Shown one piece after another: positions 1-6,057 of a stretch of 11,063 nucleotides of DNA. The stretch is from positions 1 to 11,063 of the forward strand of contig JAFTUB010000072.1 in NCBI GenBank assembly GCA_017466495.1, in the 5' to 3' direction. Every line of letters starts with the position of its first letter. Position 1 is the stretch's first letter. Source of the stretch: Clostridia bacterium. Lineage in GTDB: Bacteria > Bacillota > Clostridia > Oscillospirales > CAG-272. Below the pieces are notes generated by a model. That model had not been told where the DNA came from, searched no databases, and worked only from the letters and a program-made list of their open reading frames with translations. A program made the translations under genes and the position numbers.

Positions 1-485
1 ACCTCCTTCTCCTGGGCTGCAGCCATACTGCAATGCAGGCGCTCCTGGTGCATCCTCGCTTTGCCCGGGCCCTCTCCACCTTCCGTGCGGAGGACGGTCT
101 TGTCTGCGTTTGGGGAGGCGCTTTCTCCGCCTGCCTGGCTCGTGGGGTCTTCTCCCCGGAAGGAGAGCCCGTGGCTTCCGCGCCTCTGCGCGGACAGCGG
201 ATCCTCAGTTCCCGACCAGTGTCGGCAAAATCGCCCTGGAGCGCACCGATCCCGTCTGACTTGAACGAAACAGTGATTCTTGACCGTGATCCCCTCTGCC
301 CCGTTCTCTCCGCAGCCCGGCGGCATCAGCTGGCCGAGCTTGGCTGTATCGCCGCTTATGCCGCAGGCACCCCCGACGGCTGTCCCGCCGTTACCGCACT
401 GACCACAGCGGACGGCGGTGTGCTGGGACTTGTTTCCCCGCCCACCCCGGCTCGTCTTTCCGCCGCCCTGGATTATTTCCGCTGA
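1..485 (+). CDS. Unrecognised protein, 3' end only
   Basis: The reading frame is open from base 3 of the window to a TGA at 483-485, so about 160 C-terminal residues are visible and the true start lies upstream. An in-frame ATG at 33 exists but has no ribosome binding site, and the frame continues upstream of it (visible start LLLLGCSHTA), so I treat it as internal. The LLLLGC stretch resembles a lipobox, but without the N-terminus this cannot be judged; it could equally be a buried strand. The remainder is Ala/Pro/Leu-rich with scattered cysteines and a Gly-rich end (TTADGGVLGLVSPP), and has no motif I can assign. The thiN gene often found near rpmB in Firmicutes was considered, but the C-terminus does not look like thiamine pyrophosphokinase. 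The gene is real by frame length and G/C-rich third positions; its function is unknown. Confidence 0.6.
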   Translation, partial: LLLLGCSHTAMQALLVHPRFARALSTFRAEDGLVCVWGGAFSACLARGVFSPEGEPVASAPLRGQRILSSRPVSAKSPWSAPIPSDLNETVILDRDPLCPVLSAARRHQLAELGCIAAYAAGTPDGCPAVTALTTADGGVLGLVSPPTPARLSAALDYFR

Positions 486-540
486 TGTCGCATCAATGCA
501 AATTTTCCGCAAAAAATTTCAGGTTTTTTTTGAAAATCTC

Positions 541-569
541 TTGCAATTTGGGAGAGATTATGCTATAAT
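541..569 (+). promoter_or_regulatory. SigA promoter of rpmB
   Basis: The -35 box TTGCAA (541-546) is separated by exactly 17 bases from a perfect -10 box TATAAT (564-569), preceded by TGC, an extended -10 element. Transcription should begin near 576, leaving a leader of about 45 bases before the rpmB ATG. The upstream stretch 500-540 is A/T-rich with T-runs that may act as an UP element. Confidence 0.88.
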
Positions 570-621
570 CTATACTGTTGCTTAATCGGTCTATGAACGA
601 TCAAATTGAGGAGGTGTCAAA

Positions 622-807
622 ATGGCAAAATGCAGCATTTGCGGTAAGGGCGTTGTGTTCGGTCAGAACGTGTCTCACTCGCATAGAAAGACGAACAGAA
701 TGTGGAAGCCCAATATCCGCAAGGTTAAGGCTCTGGTAGACGGCACTCCGAAAACCGTCGCTGTTTGTTCCCGTTGTCTGCGCTCGGGTAAGATCACCCG
801 CGCTTGA
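622..807 (+). CDS. rpmB: 50S ribosomal protein L28
   Basis: This 61-residue protein is a complete bacterial L28, a structural protein of the large ribosomal subunit. The N-terminal MAKCSICGK, the central basic segment with NVSHSHRKTNR (about 16-26) and W28KPNI, and the C-terminal CSRCLRSGKI are family hallmarks. Two CxxC pairs (C4/C7 and C49/C52) make it the zinc-binding C+ form of L28, as opposed to the C- paralogue used under zinc limitation. The start is fixed by a strong GAGGAGGT site at 608-615, seven bases before the ATG. It is transcribed alone: a consensus promoter lies upstream and a hairpin terminator directly downstream. A small, highly basic protein at this length is normal for the family. 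Confidence 0.98.
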   Translation: MAKCSICGKGVVFGQNVSHSHRKTNRMWKPNIRKVKALVDGTPKTVAVCSRCLRSGKITRA

Positions 808-827
808 GAGACGAGCATATAAAGTAA

Positions 828-860
828 ATGGCAGGTCGCATGGCCTGCCATCTTTATTTT
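828..860 (+). terminator. Rho-independent terminator of rpmB
   Basis: A 10-pair stem (828-837 with 842-851, core ATGGCAGG/CCTGCCAT) closes a four-base loop and is followed by CTTTATTTT. It lies 20 bases after the rpmB stop and before the next promoter at 870, so it isolates rpmB from the esterase gene. Confidence 0.9.
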
Positions 861-869
861 CTCCGGGAC

Positions 870-898
870 TTGACCGCGGGGGAAAATCATGGTACAAT
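870..898 (+). promoter_or_regulatory. SigA promoter of the esterase gene
   Basis: TTGACC (870-875), a 17-base spacer, and TACAAT (893-898) preceded by TGG (extended -10). It starts ten bases after the rpmB terminator and would give a leader of about 27 bases before the ATG at 931, so the downstream gene should be expressed vegetatively and independently. Confidence 0.87.
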
Positions 899-930
899 GA
901 AGGCATCCATTCCACGAAAGGAACACCGCC

Positions 931-1755
931 ATGATTTACGAATCCGTCACCCTGTCCCCCACTCCCGCTACCCTCACCGCCTATGCCTTCACCGCCCATG
1001 GAGACTGCCACGCACCCCTGCGCCGTGCCGTGGTTATCTGCCCCGGCGGCGGTTACCGTTTCCTCTCAGACAGAGAGGCTGAACCCATTGCCGAGTACTT
1101 CCTCGGTGCCGGGCTGAATGTCTTCATCCTCCGCTACACCGTGGGCGAGGGCGCTCGGGATTATGCACCTCTGATCCAGGCATCCCTTGCTATCAAGTAT
1201 ATCCGCGAGCACGCGGAGTACTACCATGTTGATCCCCGTTACGTCTACACCTGCGGATTCTCGGCAGGCGGACATTTGGCCGGCTGGGCGGGGACACAGT
1301 GGAATCATCCCCTACTGAAGCCCTACCTTGGAGATGCCCCCGAGGGCATCAATCGCCCCACGGGTATGATCCTCTCCTACCCCGTCATCTCCGCCGGTGC
1401 CGTGGCTCACCGTGGGTCCTTCGATCACCTTCTGGGCAGAGCCACCGATGGCACCGAGCCCGAGCTGGATGCCTTTTCGCTGGAAAAGCAGGTGGGACCT
1501 CACACCTGCCCCGCCTTCATCTGGCACACCTTCACCGACGGAACTGTGCCTGTACAGAACTCTCTGCTCATGGCTGAGGCCATGACAGCGGCGGGTGTTC
1601 CCTTTGAGCTCCACATTTATCCCGAAGGCCCCCACGGCCTTGCCCGTGCCAACGAAGAAACCGCCAACGGCAAACCCGATCACAACAACCCACATCTGCA
1701 GAATTGGATCGAACTTGCCGTCCGCTGGATCAAAGACTTCGACTACGGCCAATAA
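931..1755 (+). CDS. Alpha/beta hydrolase, acetyl-esterase-like (BD-FAE/Aes type)
   Basis: This 274-residue cytoplasmic protein has the layout of small-molecule esterases of the BD-FAE/acetylxylan-esterase group. PGGGY (38-42) replaces the HGGG oxyanion loop. The nucleophile elbow is GFSAGGH (109-115) with catalytic Ser111. Asp203 in HTFTDGTVP and His235 in EGPHGLA complete the triad. No signal peptide is visible, so it probably acts on imported or intracellular esters, such as acetylated sugars from plant xylan; the exact substrate cannot be read from the sequence. The start is chosen from the AAAGGA at 917-922, eight bases before the ATG. It has its own promoter and a strong terminator after the stop, so it is a single-gene unit. 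Other relatives in this fold include lipases and peptidases, but the motif spacing fits esterases best. Confidence 0.88.
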   Translation: MIYESVTLSPTPATLTAYAFTAHGDCHAPLRRAVVICPGGGYRFLSDREAEPIAEYFLGAGLNVFILRYTVGEGARDYAPLIQASLAIKYIREHAEYYHVDPRYVYTCGFSAGGHLAGWAGTQWNHPLLKPYLGDAPEGINRPTGMILSYPVISAGAVAHRGSFDHLLGRATDGTEPELDAFSLEKQVGPHTCPAFIWHTFTDGTVPVQNSLLMAEAMTAAGVPFELHIYPEGPHGLARANEETANGKPDHNNPHLQNWIELAVRWIKDFDYGQ

Positions 1756-1765
1756 CATCCTGACC

Positions 1766-1806
1766 AAAGAGCCCCGAAGGGATATTTTCCCTTCGGGGCT
1801 CTTTTT
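1766..1806. terminator. Bidirectional terminator between convergent genes
   Basis: A perfect 16-pair stem (1766-1781 with 1789-1804, core GAGCCCCGAAGGG) encloses a seven-base loop. On the plus strand it ends in CTCTTTTTA, a good U-tract for the esterase transcript. On the minus strand it begins right after the cotF-like stop codon (1805-1807) and ends in CTCTTTGG, a weaker tail, so it probably ends both convergent transcripts. Confidence 0.92.
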
Positions 1807-2056
1807 ACGCCTGCTGTGCCGAATACTTCTGCTTGACCTGGTTGAGCTTGGTCTGCTCGGCGGTGTCCTGGGCGTACCAGCCTCGCGCCGCCATCTTGGT
1901 ATAGATCTGATCCTGCAGGGCCAGCGACTCGGTGAGAGCGCGGTCGAAAGCCGCATTCACCGTAGAGGTGGAGGACTCAATGGCGCCGTGCATAAACAGA
2001 TCGCAGGCACCCTTCTCCAAAAGGAGAAGATTTTCCATCAGCTGCTTGTCATCCAT
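1805..2056 (-). CDS. Spore coat protein, CotF family
   Basis: The 83-residue product matches the Coat F domain of clostridial spore coat proteins: a short acidic start (MDDKQLMENL), the core KGACDLFMHGAIESST (15-30), then SLALQDQIYTKMAARGWY (44-61), and a Lys/Gln-rich tail. It is all helical in character with no signal or membrane segment. The ATG at 2054-2056 is supported by GAGGGGGTGAG immediately upstream; the frame stays open further up to 2131, but that part overlaps the neighbouring small gene and has no initiation signal. It starts 13 bases after the stop of the 57-residue gene, so the two form a pair, and the bidirectional terminator follows at once. Members are deposited on the developing spore by the mother cell; the precise coat layer is not inferable here. 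Confidence 0.85.
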   Translation of the reverse strand: MDDKQLMENLLLLEKGACDLFMHGAIESSTSTVNAAFDRALTESLALQDQIYTKMAARGWYAQDTAEQTKLNQVKQKYSAQQA

Positions 2057-2069
2057 GCAACTCACCCCC

Positions 2070-2243
2070 TCACAGCAAGCCATAGAAGCTCGTAAAGAGC
2101 ATCTTCTGCTTGTCCGCCATCTGCTGGACAAGATTTTTCAGTTCGCTGTCCTGCAGCTGGGATGCGGTTTGGTTGCATTGGGTCAGCACATACTGCGCGT
2201 GGCCCAGGGCATCTTCGACGTACAATAATTCTTTTGTGGTCAT
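2070..2243 (-). CDS. Small spore-coat-associated protein (57 aa), partner of the CotF-family gene
   Basis: This short gene runs from ATG (2241-2243) to TGA (2070-2072) and is easily missed. Its 57 residues begin MTTKELLYVEDALGHAQYV and end KQKMLFTSFYGLL: an acidic-to-amphipathic helical protein with no cysteine pairs (one Cys at 23), no signal peptide and no membrane span. An excellent GGAGGTG (2251-2257) lies seven bases before the start, and the stop is 13 bases before the next gene. By recall, similar MTTKELLYxEDAL proteins occur next to CotF-domain genes in clostridia, and the helical pattern suits a helical-hairpin partner of CotF. That the pair works together is inference from adjacency. 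Its ribosome binding site is buried in a long hairpin (see 2249-2288), which suggests controlled translation. Confidence 0.8.
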   Translation of the reverse strand: MTTKELLYVEDALGHAQYVLTQCNQTASQLQDSELKNLVQQMADKQKMLFTSFYGLL

Positions 2244-2248
2244 AGTTT

Positions 2249-2288
2249 AACACCTCCGTGCAGGTAGTTTTACCCGCATGGAGGTGTT
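2249..2288 (-). promoter_or_regulatory. Hairpin sequestering the SD of the 57-aa coat gene
   Basis: In the minus-strand RNA, 2271-2288 can pair with 2249-2266 over 18 positions (16 Watson-Crick, one G-U, one mismatch) around a four-base loop. The 3' arm contains the whole GGAGGUG ribosome binding site and the 5' arm contains its complement CACCUCC. No U-tract follows on the minus strand, so it is not a canonical terminator for the aldolase upstream. On the plus strand TTTTATA follows, so it could stop antisense transcription. The pairing is seen directly; the regulatory role is inferred. Confidence 0.6.
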
Positions 2289-2302
2289 TTATACAGCGAC
2301 AT

Positions 2303-3328
2303 TTACAGAATTTCCCGAAGGGCTGCCAAATCCTCTTCCGTGGTGGACCAGCTGGTGGCAAAGCGCACCACCGTGTGATGTTCGTCGTAAGGCTCCCAAT
2401 AACTGAGGGCAACCTTCTCGGTGAGAGCGGCATACTGCCCGTTCTCCAGGATCACAAACTGCTGGTTGGTATCAGTTTCCATCAAGAAGCGGTATCCTTT
2501 TTCCCGCAGAACGGCCTTCAGCTGCTCGGCAAGCTCGATGGCATGGCGGCTGATGGAGAAATAAAGCCCATCGGTAAACAGAGCATCAAACTGTACTCCC
2601 ACCAGCCGTCCCTTGGCCAATAGCGCGCCATGCTGCTTGACCATAGTAAAGAAGTGACGGGGGGCATTCCCTTGCGGGAAAACTACCGCCTCCCCGCACA
2701 GGGCCCCTACCTTGGTGCCCCCGATGTAGAACACATCGCAGAGACGGGCGATATCGGCCAAAGTCACATCGGTACGGTGGGATGCAAGACCGTAGCCCAG
2801 CCGCGCACCGTCAAGGAAAAGAGGAATCTCCCGTACTCGGCAGATAGCGGACAAAGCCTCCAGCTCAGCCAGGGAATACAGGGTACCGTACTCGGTAGGA
2901 TGGGAAATATATACCATCCCGGGATAGGGCATATGGGTGCGGTTCTCATCAGCATCAAAGACCGCAAGACAAGCGGACAGGGCTTCGGCAGTAATCTTTC
3001 CCTCGTGCTGAGGAACGGTCATCACCTTGTGTCCGGTATACTCGATGGCCCCCGCTTCATGGAGGGCAATATGCCCTGTGTCAGCGGCAATCACCCCGGC
3101 GCACAGCCCCAGCATCCCGGAGATCACCGTCAGATTGGTCTGGGTGCCCCCCGCCAGAAAATAAATATCCGCCTCGGGACAGCCGCAGGCTTCGCGAATC
3201 TTCGCCTTGGCTGACTCGGTATAACGGTCACTGCCGTAGGTGGTCAGGATCTCGCTGTTGGTATCCACCAAACGCTGCAGCACATAGGGGTGTGCACCGT
3301 TGGTGTAGTCACTGGAAAAATTCAGCAT
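2303..3328 (-). CDS. ltaE: Low-specificity L-threonine aldolase (PLP-dependent beta-eliminating lyase family)
   Basis: The 341-residue protein is a fold-type I PLP enzyme that splits L-threonine/allo-threonine into glycine and acetaldehyde. Visible landmarks are the N-terminal FSSDYTNGAHP, YGSDRYTE (31-38), the phosphate-binding GGTQTN (60-65), TGHIALHEAGA with His86 and the ring-stacking His90, LDGARLGYG with Asp173 and Arg176, and Schiff-base Lys206 in IGGTKVGAL. Length and motif spacing are normal for the family. The ATG is set by GAGGAA (3334-3339) five bases upstream. It follows rsmI by 33 bases with no terminator or promoter seen, so it is most likely the next gene of the same operon. 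The family also includes related phenylserine and beta-hydroxy-amino-acid aldolases, so substrate preference is not certain. Confidence 0.9.
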   Translation of the reverse strand: MLNFSSDYTNGAHPYVLQRLVDTNSEILTTYGSDRYTESAKAKIREACGCPEADIYFLAGGTQTNLTVISGMLGLCAGVIAADTGHIALHEAGAIEYTGHKVMTVPQHEGKITAEALSACLAVFDADENRTHMPYPGMVYISHPTEYGTLYSLAELEALSAICRVREIPLFLDGARLGYGLASHRTDVTLADIARLCDVFYIGGTKVGALCGEAVVFPQGNAPRHFFTMVKQHGALLAKGRLVGVQFDALFTDGLYFSISRHAIELAEQLKAVLREKGYRFLMETDTNQQFVILENGQYAALTEKVALSYWEPYDEHHTVVRFATSWSTTEEDLAALREIL

Positions 3329-3361
3329 ATCGTTTCCTCGGCCAAATCAAATTCGGGTTCC

Positions 3362-4264
3362 TCAATCCGCTCCCTGCTCTTTTCCCTGGAGAAGCAGGCT
3401 GTACAGAGCGCTTTTGCTCATACCGCGGTCGCGGGCAGCCTTTTTCATGGCTTCCATGCGGCCGGCTCCCTGCGCCTCGTAGTAAGCGACATGAGCTTCC
3501 GGGGACATCTCCTGCCAAAATGCTTCATCCGCAGGCGCAGAGCGCTTCTCTCCCCCCGCCAACACCAGCACATATTCCCCTCTCGGGTCATGGGTGCGGT
3601 AATATTCCACCGCTCCGGAGAGGGTTGTGCGCATGATCTCCTCATTGCGCTTGGTCAGCTCGCGGCAAAGGGCAATGGGGCGGTCCCCCAGCGCCTCCAG
3701 CAGGTCGCCCAGAGTCGTGCGAAGCTTGTGCGGTGCTTCATGCAGAATCACCGTCCGGGTTTCCCCCGACAGTTCTGTCAGCCGCTCACGCCGCTCGGTC
3801 TTTGCCACAGGAAGGAATCCGTCGAAGACAAAACGTCCCGTGGGCAATCCCGACAGAGTAAGGGCCGCAATGGCCGCGCAGGCACCGGGAATATGGGTCA
3901 CGGGAATCCCCCGCTGGGCGCAAAGGGCAACCAAATCTTCCCCGGGGTCACTGATGGCGGGGGTTCCCGCGTCGGTGATCAGGGCGCAGGATTCCCCCGC
4001 CGCCAAACGGTCGGCGATCACAGGGCCCCGCTCCCGCTTATTGTGTTCAAAATAGGAGACCATAGGCTTGCTGATCCCCAAAAAAGTCAGCAGACGCATA
4101 GAATTGCGGGTGTCCTCGGCGGCGATAAAGTCCACCTCGCTCAACACCTTAATCGCCCGCTCGCTCAAATCGGCCAGGTTGCCAATGGGTGTAGCCACCA
4201 GATAGAGGGTTCCCCCCTCTACCCGATTCTTCTCTTCCGGCTCACCGCTTCGCTTGTTGCTCAT
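3362..4264 (-). CDS. rsmI: 16S rRNA (cytidine(1402)-2'-O)-methyltransferase RsmI
   Basis: This 300-residue enzyme uses S-adenosylmethionine to methylate the ribose of C1402 in the ribosomal P-site decoding region. It shows the tetrapyrrole-methylase fold signature LYLVATPIGNLADLSERA (20-37), then AEDTRNS (49-55), the AdoMet loop DAGTPAISDPGE (98-109), PGACAAIAAL (126-135), HEAPHK (175-180), RELTKRNEE (201-209) and GEYVLVLAG (229-237), with the C-terminal helical module typical of RsmI (about 260-296). The ATG overlaps the stop of the HAD gene as ATGA, so translation is probably coupled. The first 18 residues are polar and not conserved in my memory of the family, but no better start is visible. 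B. subtilis YabC is the counterpart, in a similar gene neighbourhood. Confidence 0.96.
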   Translation of the reverse strand: MSNKRSGEPEEKNRVEGGTLYLVATPIGNLADLSERAIKVLSEVDFIAAEDTRNSMRLLTFLGISKPMVSYFEHNKRERGPVIADRLAAGESCALITDAGTPAISDPGEDLVALCAQRGIPVTHIPGACAAIAALTLSGLPTGRFVFDGFLPVAKTERRERLTELSGETRTVILHEAPHKLRTTLGDLLEALGDRPIALCRELTKRNEEIMRTTLSGAVEYYRTHDPRGEYVLVLAGGEKRSAPADEAFWQEMSPEAHVAYYEAQGAGRMEAMKKAARDRGMSKSALYSLLLQGKEQGAD

Positions 4265-4923
4265 GCCTTCCCTCCCAGCAAAATTCCCCGCAGGTCGGCC
4301 ACAGTGTCGGCAATGATGTCTGCCCCCATCGATTCCAACTCTCCCGCCGGGGCAAAGCCGTAGTTGACGCCTATGGCGGTAACCCCCACCTCGTGGGCAC
4401 CAATAATGTCAAAATGACGATCGCCGATCATAGCCACCTGTCCGTATTCCGCCGGCGTTACCCCCAGCGTCTCCAGGGCAATGGTGATCAGTTCTTTTTT
4501 ATCGCTGTGCCGCCCGTCCATCTCCGGGGTGGAAATCGTCTTGAAATAGCGGAGCAGACCGTGGCTTTCCAAAATTTCGGGGGAATAGGGCGCAGGCTTT
4601 CCGGTGGCGACTGCCATGGTCACTCCCGCCGCTTCCAGCTCAGCCAACAGTTCGGGAATGCCGGCATAAGGCTCGGCCTCCTTCACCCCCTGCACCGAAT
4701 AACGCTCGCGGTAAATGGCGGTGGCACGCTTGGCCTCCTCCGGAGAAAAGCCGCAGAATTCCGCAAAGATCTCCACCAGAGGAGGACCAATAAAACACCG
4801 CAGCGCCTCGGTCTCCGGCACGGGCAGTTCCATCTTTCCCAGGGCATACTGCACCGAGCGCAGTACCCCGCAGCTGGTGTCACACAGGGTCCCGTCCAGG
4901 TCGAACAGCAAATATTTATACAT
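4261..4923 (-). CDS. HAD-superfamily phosphatase, phosphoglycolate-phosphatase-like
   Basis: The 220-residue protein carries all four HAD motifs: FDLDGTL (7-13) with nucleophile Asp8 and acid/base Asp10, Thr107 in VATGK, Lys142/143 in SDKKE, and GDRHFDI (167-173) with Asp168 and Asp172. A helical cap lies between motifs I and II (about 15-85). It resembles the Gph/PpaX/5'-nucleotidase branch, which removes phosphate from small metabolites; the natural substrate cannot be told. The ATG at 4921-4923 has a clear GAAGGAG seven bases upstream; a TTG at 4956 in the same frame lies in the end of the preceding gene and lacks a good site, so I reject it. Its stop overlaps the rsmI ATG by four bases. 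In Bacillus the same place holds yazA (GIY-YIG), so this is a local replacement or insertion. Confidence 0.88.
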   Translation of the reverse strand: MYKYLLFDLDGTLCDTSCGVLRSVQYALGKMELPVPETEALRCFIGPPLVEIFAEFCGFSPEEAKRATAIYRERYSVQGVKEAEPYAGIPELLAELEAAGVTMAVATGKPAPYSPEILESHGLLRYFKTISTPEMDGRHSDKKELITIALETLGVTPAEYGQVAMIGDRHFDIIGAHEVGVTAIGVNYGFAPAGELESMGADIIADTVADLRGILLGGKA

Positions 4924-4952
4924 GATCAAACTCCTTCCCCGCCGAAGCGGGA

Positions 4953-5711
4953 TCAAATCTCCGAAAAACTTCCTGTTGCATAGATCCGCGCCGCCTGCTC
5001 GGTCATCACCCGCGGGGTGACGGCAGGGGGATCGCGGTACAACAGGAGAGGCGGGGTATAGATCAGCCCCGGCGCGCCGCCCCGACGGGCCTCCACCAGC
5101 ACCATGGAGGCAGGTGCCGATGCATCCCCGTGCACGGCGGTCATTCGCTTGGGCTCGAGGCCGTGTTCCCGCATGGCGGTGAGCAGATCAATGAGACGGT
5201 CAGGACGCCATACGCAGCCAAACCGTCCGCCCCAGCGAAGCAGCCGTCCCGCCGCGGCGCAAAAATCCCCGATGCCCCCAAACAGCTCGTGGCGGGCAAT
5301 GGCTTTGGCATCGCTCCGGTTCAGCTTCCCGGTATCCGCCCGCATATAGGGGGGATTGGCCAGCACCGCATCCACCTCACCGCCAAAATCGGCGGCCCGA
5401 AGGTCCCGGAGATCGGCACAGCGCACCGTCAGCTTGTCCGATAAGTCGTTGAGATTGGCATTACGGGCGGCAAGCTCGGCAAAATCGGCCTGCACCTCCA
5501 CGGCGTCTATGTGTGCGTACTGCCCCCTCGCGGCGCACAGCAGGGAAACGATTCCCGTGCCGCATCCCAGCTCCACCGCACGCCCGCCGGGGGCGGGAGA
5601 GAGGTAGGCCGACAGCAGAAAAGCATCGGTGCCGTAGGTCAGGCCGTTCTTTTTCTGAATCAGCTTCAGCGCCTCATTGACGGTATCCAGGCGTTCATCC
5701 TCACGCAGCAT
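4953..5711 (-). CDS. tRNA1(Val) A37 N6-methyltransferase family protein (TrmN6/YabB-like)
   Basis: The 252-residue protein is a class I, Rossmann-fold AdoMet methyltransferase of the TrmN6 (YfiC)/YabB group. The family N-terminal pattern LKLIQKKNGLTYGTDAFLLSAY is visible at about 15-36, the AdoMet motif is VELGCGTGI (46-54), the acidic loop is IDAVEVQ (68-74), and NPPY (119-122) is the exocyclic-amine methylation motif. E. coli TrmN6 methylates A37 of valine tRNA; the target here is inferred from family only. A strong GGAGG (5716-5720) precedes the ATG by four bases. Directly before that site stands a terminator-like hairpin, so this gene and its followers (HAD, rsmI, aldolase) depend on read-through or on a promoter I could not find. 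Gene order yabB - x - rsmI matches Bacillus, which supports the call. Confidence 0.88.
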   Translation of the reverse strand: MLREDERLDTVNEALKLIQKKNGLTYGTDAFLLSAYLSPAPGGRAVELGCGTGIVSLLCAARGQYAHIDAVEVQADFAELAARNANLNDLSDKLTVRCADLRDLRAADFGGEVDAVLANPPYMRADTGKLNRSDAKAIARHELFGGIGDFCAAAGRLLRWGGRFGCVWRPDRLIDLLTAMREHGLEPKRMTAVHGDASAPASMVLVEARRGGAPGLIYTPPLLLYRDPPAVTPRVMTEQAARIYATGSFSEI

Positions 5712-5720
5712 TTTTCCTCC

Positions 5721-5766
5721 AAAATAAAGCGGAGCAAGCCGAGGGGTTCCCTCATCTTGCTCCGCT
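5721..5766 (-). terminator. Terminator/attenuator between ferredoxin and methyltransferase
   Basis: On the minus strand an 11-pair stem (5756-5766 with 5728-5738, core AGCGGAGCAAG) carries an inner five-pair stem (5749-5753 with 5741-5745) and is followed by TTTATTTT. It ends one base before the GGAGG of the methyltransferase gene. The structure is a good intrinsic terminator for the ferredoxin; whether it leaks to feed the genes behind it is open. Confidence 0.85.
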
Positions 5767-5792
5767 CAGCGTCGTATGTACACGCAAAGGCC

Positions 5793-5963
5793 TTATTCAG
5801 CCTTGGGTGCATCAACAGGACAAGCATCAGCGCAAGCGCCGCAGTCCAGGCACTCGTCAGCGTTGATCACATACTTGCCGTCCTTCTCAGAAATTGCATT
5901 TACGGGGCAAGCATCAGCGCAAGCGCCGCAAGCGATGCAATCGTCAGAAATCTTATAAGCCAT
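5793..5963 (-). CDS. 2x[4Fe-4S] clostridial-type ferredoxin
   Basis: This 56-residue electron carrier has the two classic CxxCxxCxxxCP clusters: Cys9, 12, 15, 19 and Cys38, 41, 44, 48, a 29-residue internal repeat. The length and the acidic composition are those of low-potential clostridial ferredoxins, which shuttle single electrons between pyruvate:ferredoxin oxidoreductase, hydrogenases and Rnf/Nfn-type enzymes. The ATG at 5961-5963 is set by GGAGGTG (5971-5977); the frame is open further upstream, but that part runs through the promoter and has no start signal. It has its own SigA promoter and a terminator, so it is probably made in large amounts as a single-gene message. Its position between ricT and the methyltransferase may be incidental. 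Confidence 0.95.
   Translation of the reverse strand: MAYKISDDCIACGACADACPVNAISEKDGKYVINADECLDCGACADACPVDAPKAE
5821..5930. repeat. Exact 23-bp direct repeat inside the ferredoxin gene
   Basis: Bases 5821-5843 and 5908-5930 are identical over 23 positions and lie 87 bases (29 codons) apart. They encode the same part of the two cluster motifs (GACADACP with flanks). This is the ancestral internal duplication of ferredoxin, but identity at the nucleotide level includes third codon positions. Confidence 0.9.
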
Positions 5964-5995
5964 GGGTAAACACCTCCATAAAATATTTCCCCTAT

Positions 5996-6024
5996 ATTGT
6001 ATCATGCTTTGTGAGAAAATGCAA
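5996..6024 (-). promoter_or_regulatory. SigA promoter of the ferredoxin gene
   Basis: On the minus strand TTGCAT (6019-6024), a 17-base spacer and TACAAT (5996-6001) preceded by TGA (extended -10). Transcription should start near 5989, leaving about 25 bases before the ATG. The stretch just upstream (6025-6057) is very A/T-rich and could serve as an UP element; no GC-rich terminator for the preceding gene is seen in it. Confidence 0.88.
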
Positions 6025-6057
6025 ACCTTTTTTGCAAAAAAATCGAAAAATTTTTTG

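Noticed and set aside
483..540. Possible terminator for the first partial gene
   Set aside because: Only a five-pair hairpin (TGATG/CATCA) and A/T-rich imperfect repeats are present; none is strong enough to call.
601..1011. 136-codon minus-strand frame opposite rpmB and the esterase start
   Set aside because: It lies antisense to L28, a terminator and a promoter, has no ribosome binding site, and its composition is a mirror of the plus-strand genes.
2057..2131. Longer start for the CotF-family protein
   Set aside because: The extra 25 residues overlap the 57-residue gene, lack a ribosome binding site and read unlike a coat protein, whereas the ATG at 2056 has GAGGGGGTGAG.
2062..2433. 123-codon minus-strand frame across the aldolase end and the 57-residue gene
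   Set aside because: It is out of frame with both well-supported genes, runs through the hairpin, and reads as an Arg/Pro/Cys-rich shadow.
3290..4363. 357-codon plus-strand frame opposite rsmI
   Set aside because: It is antisense to RsmI, which has all its family motifs; no ribosome binding site or recognisable domain.
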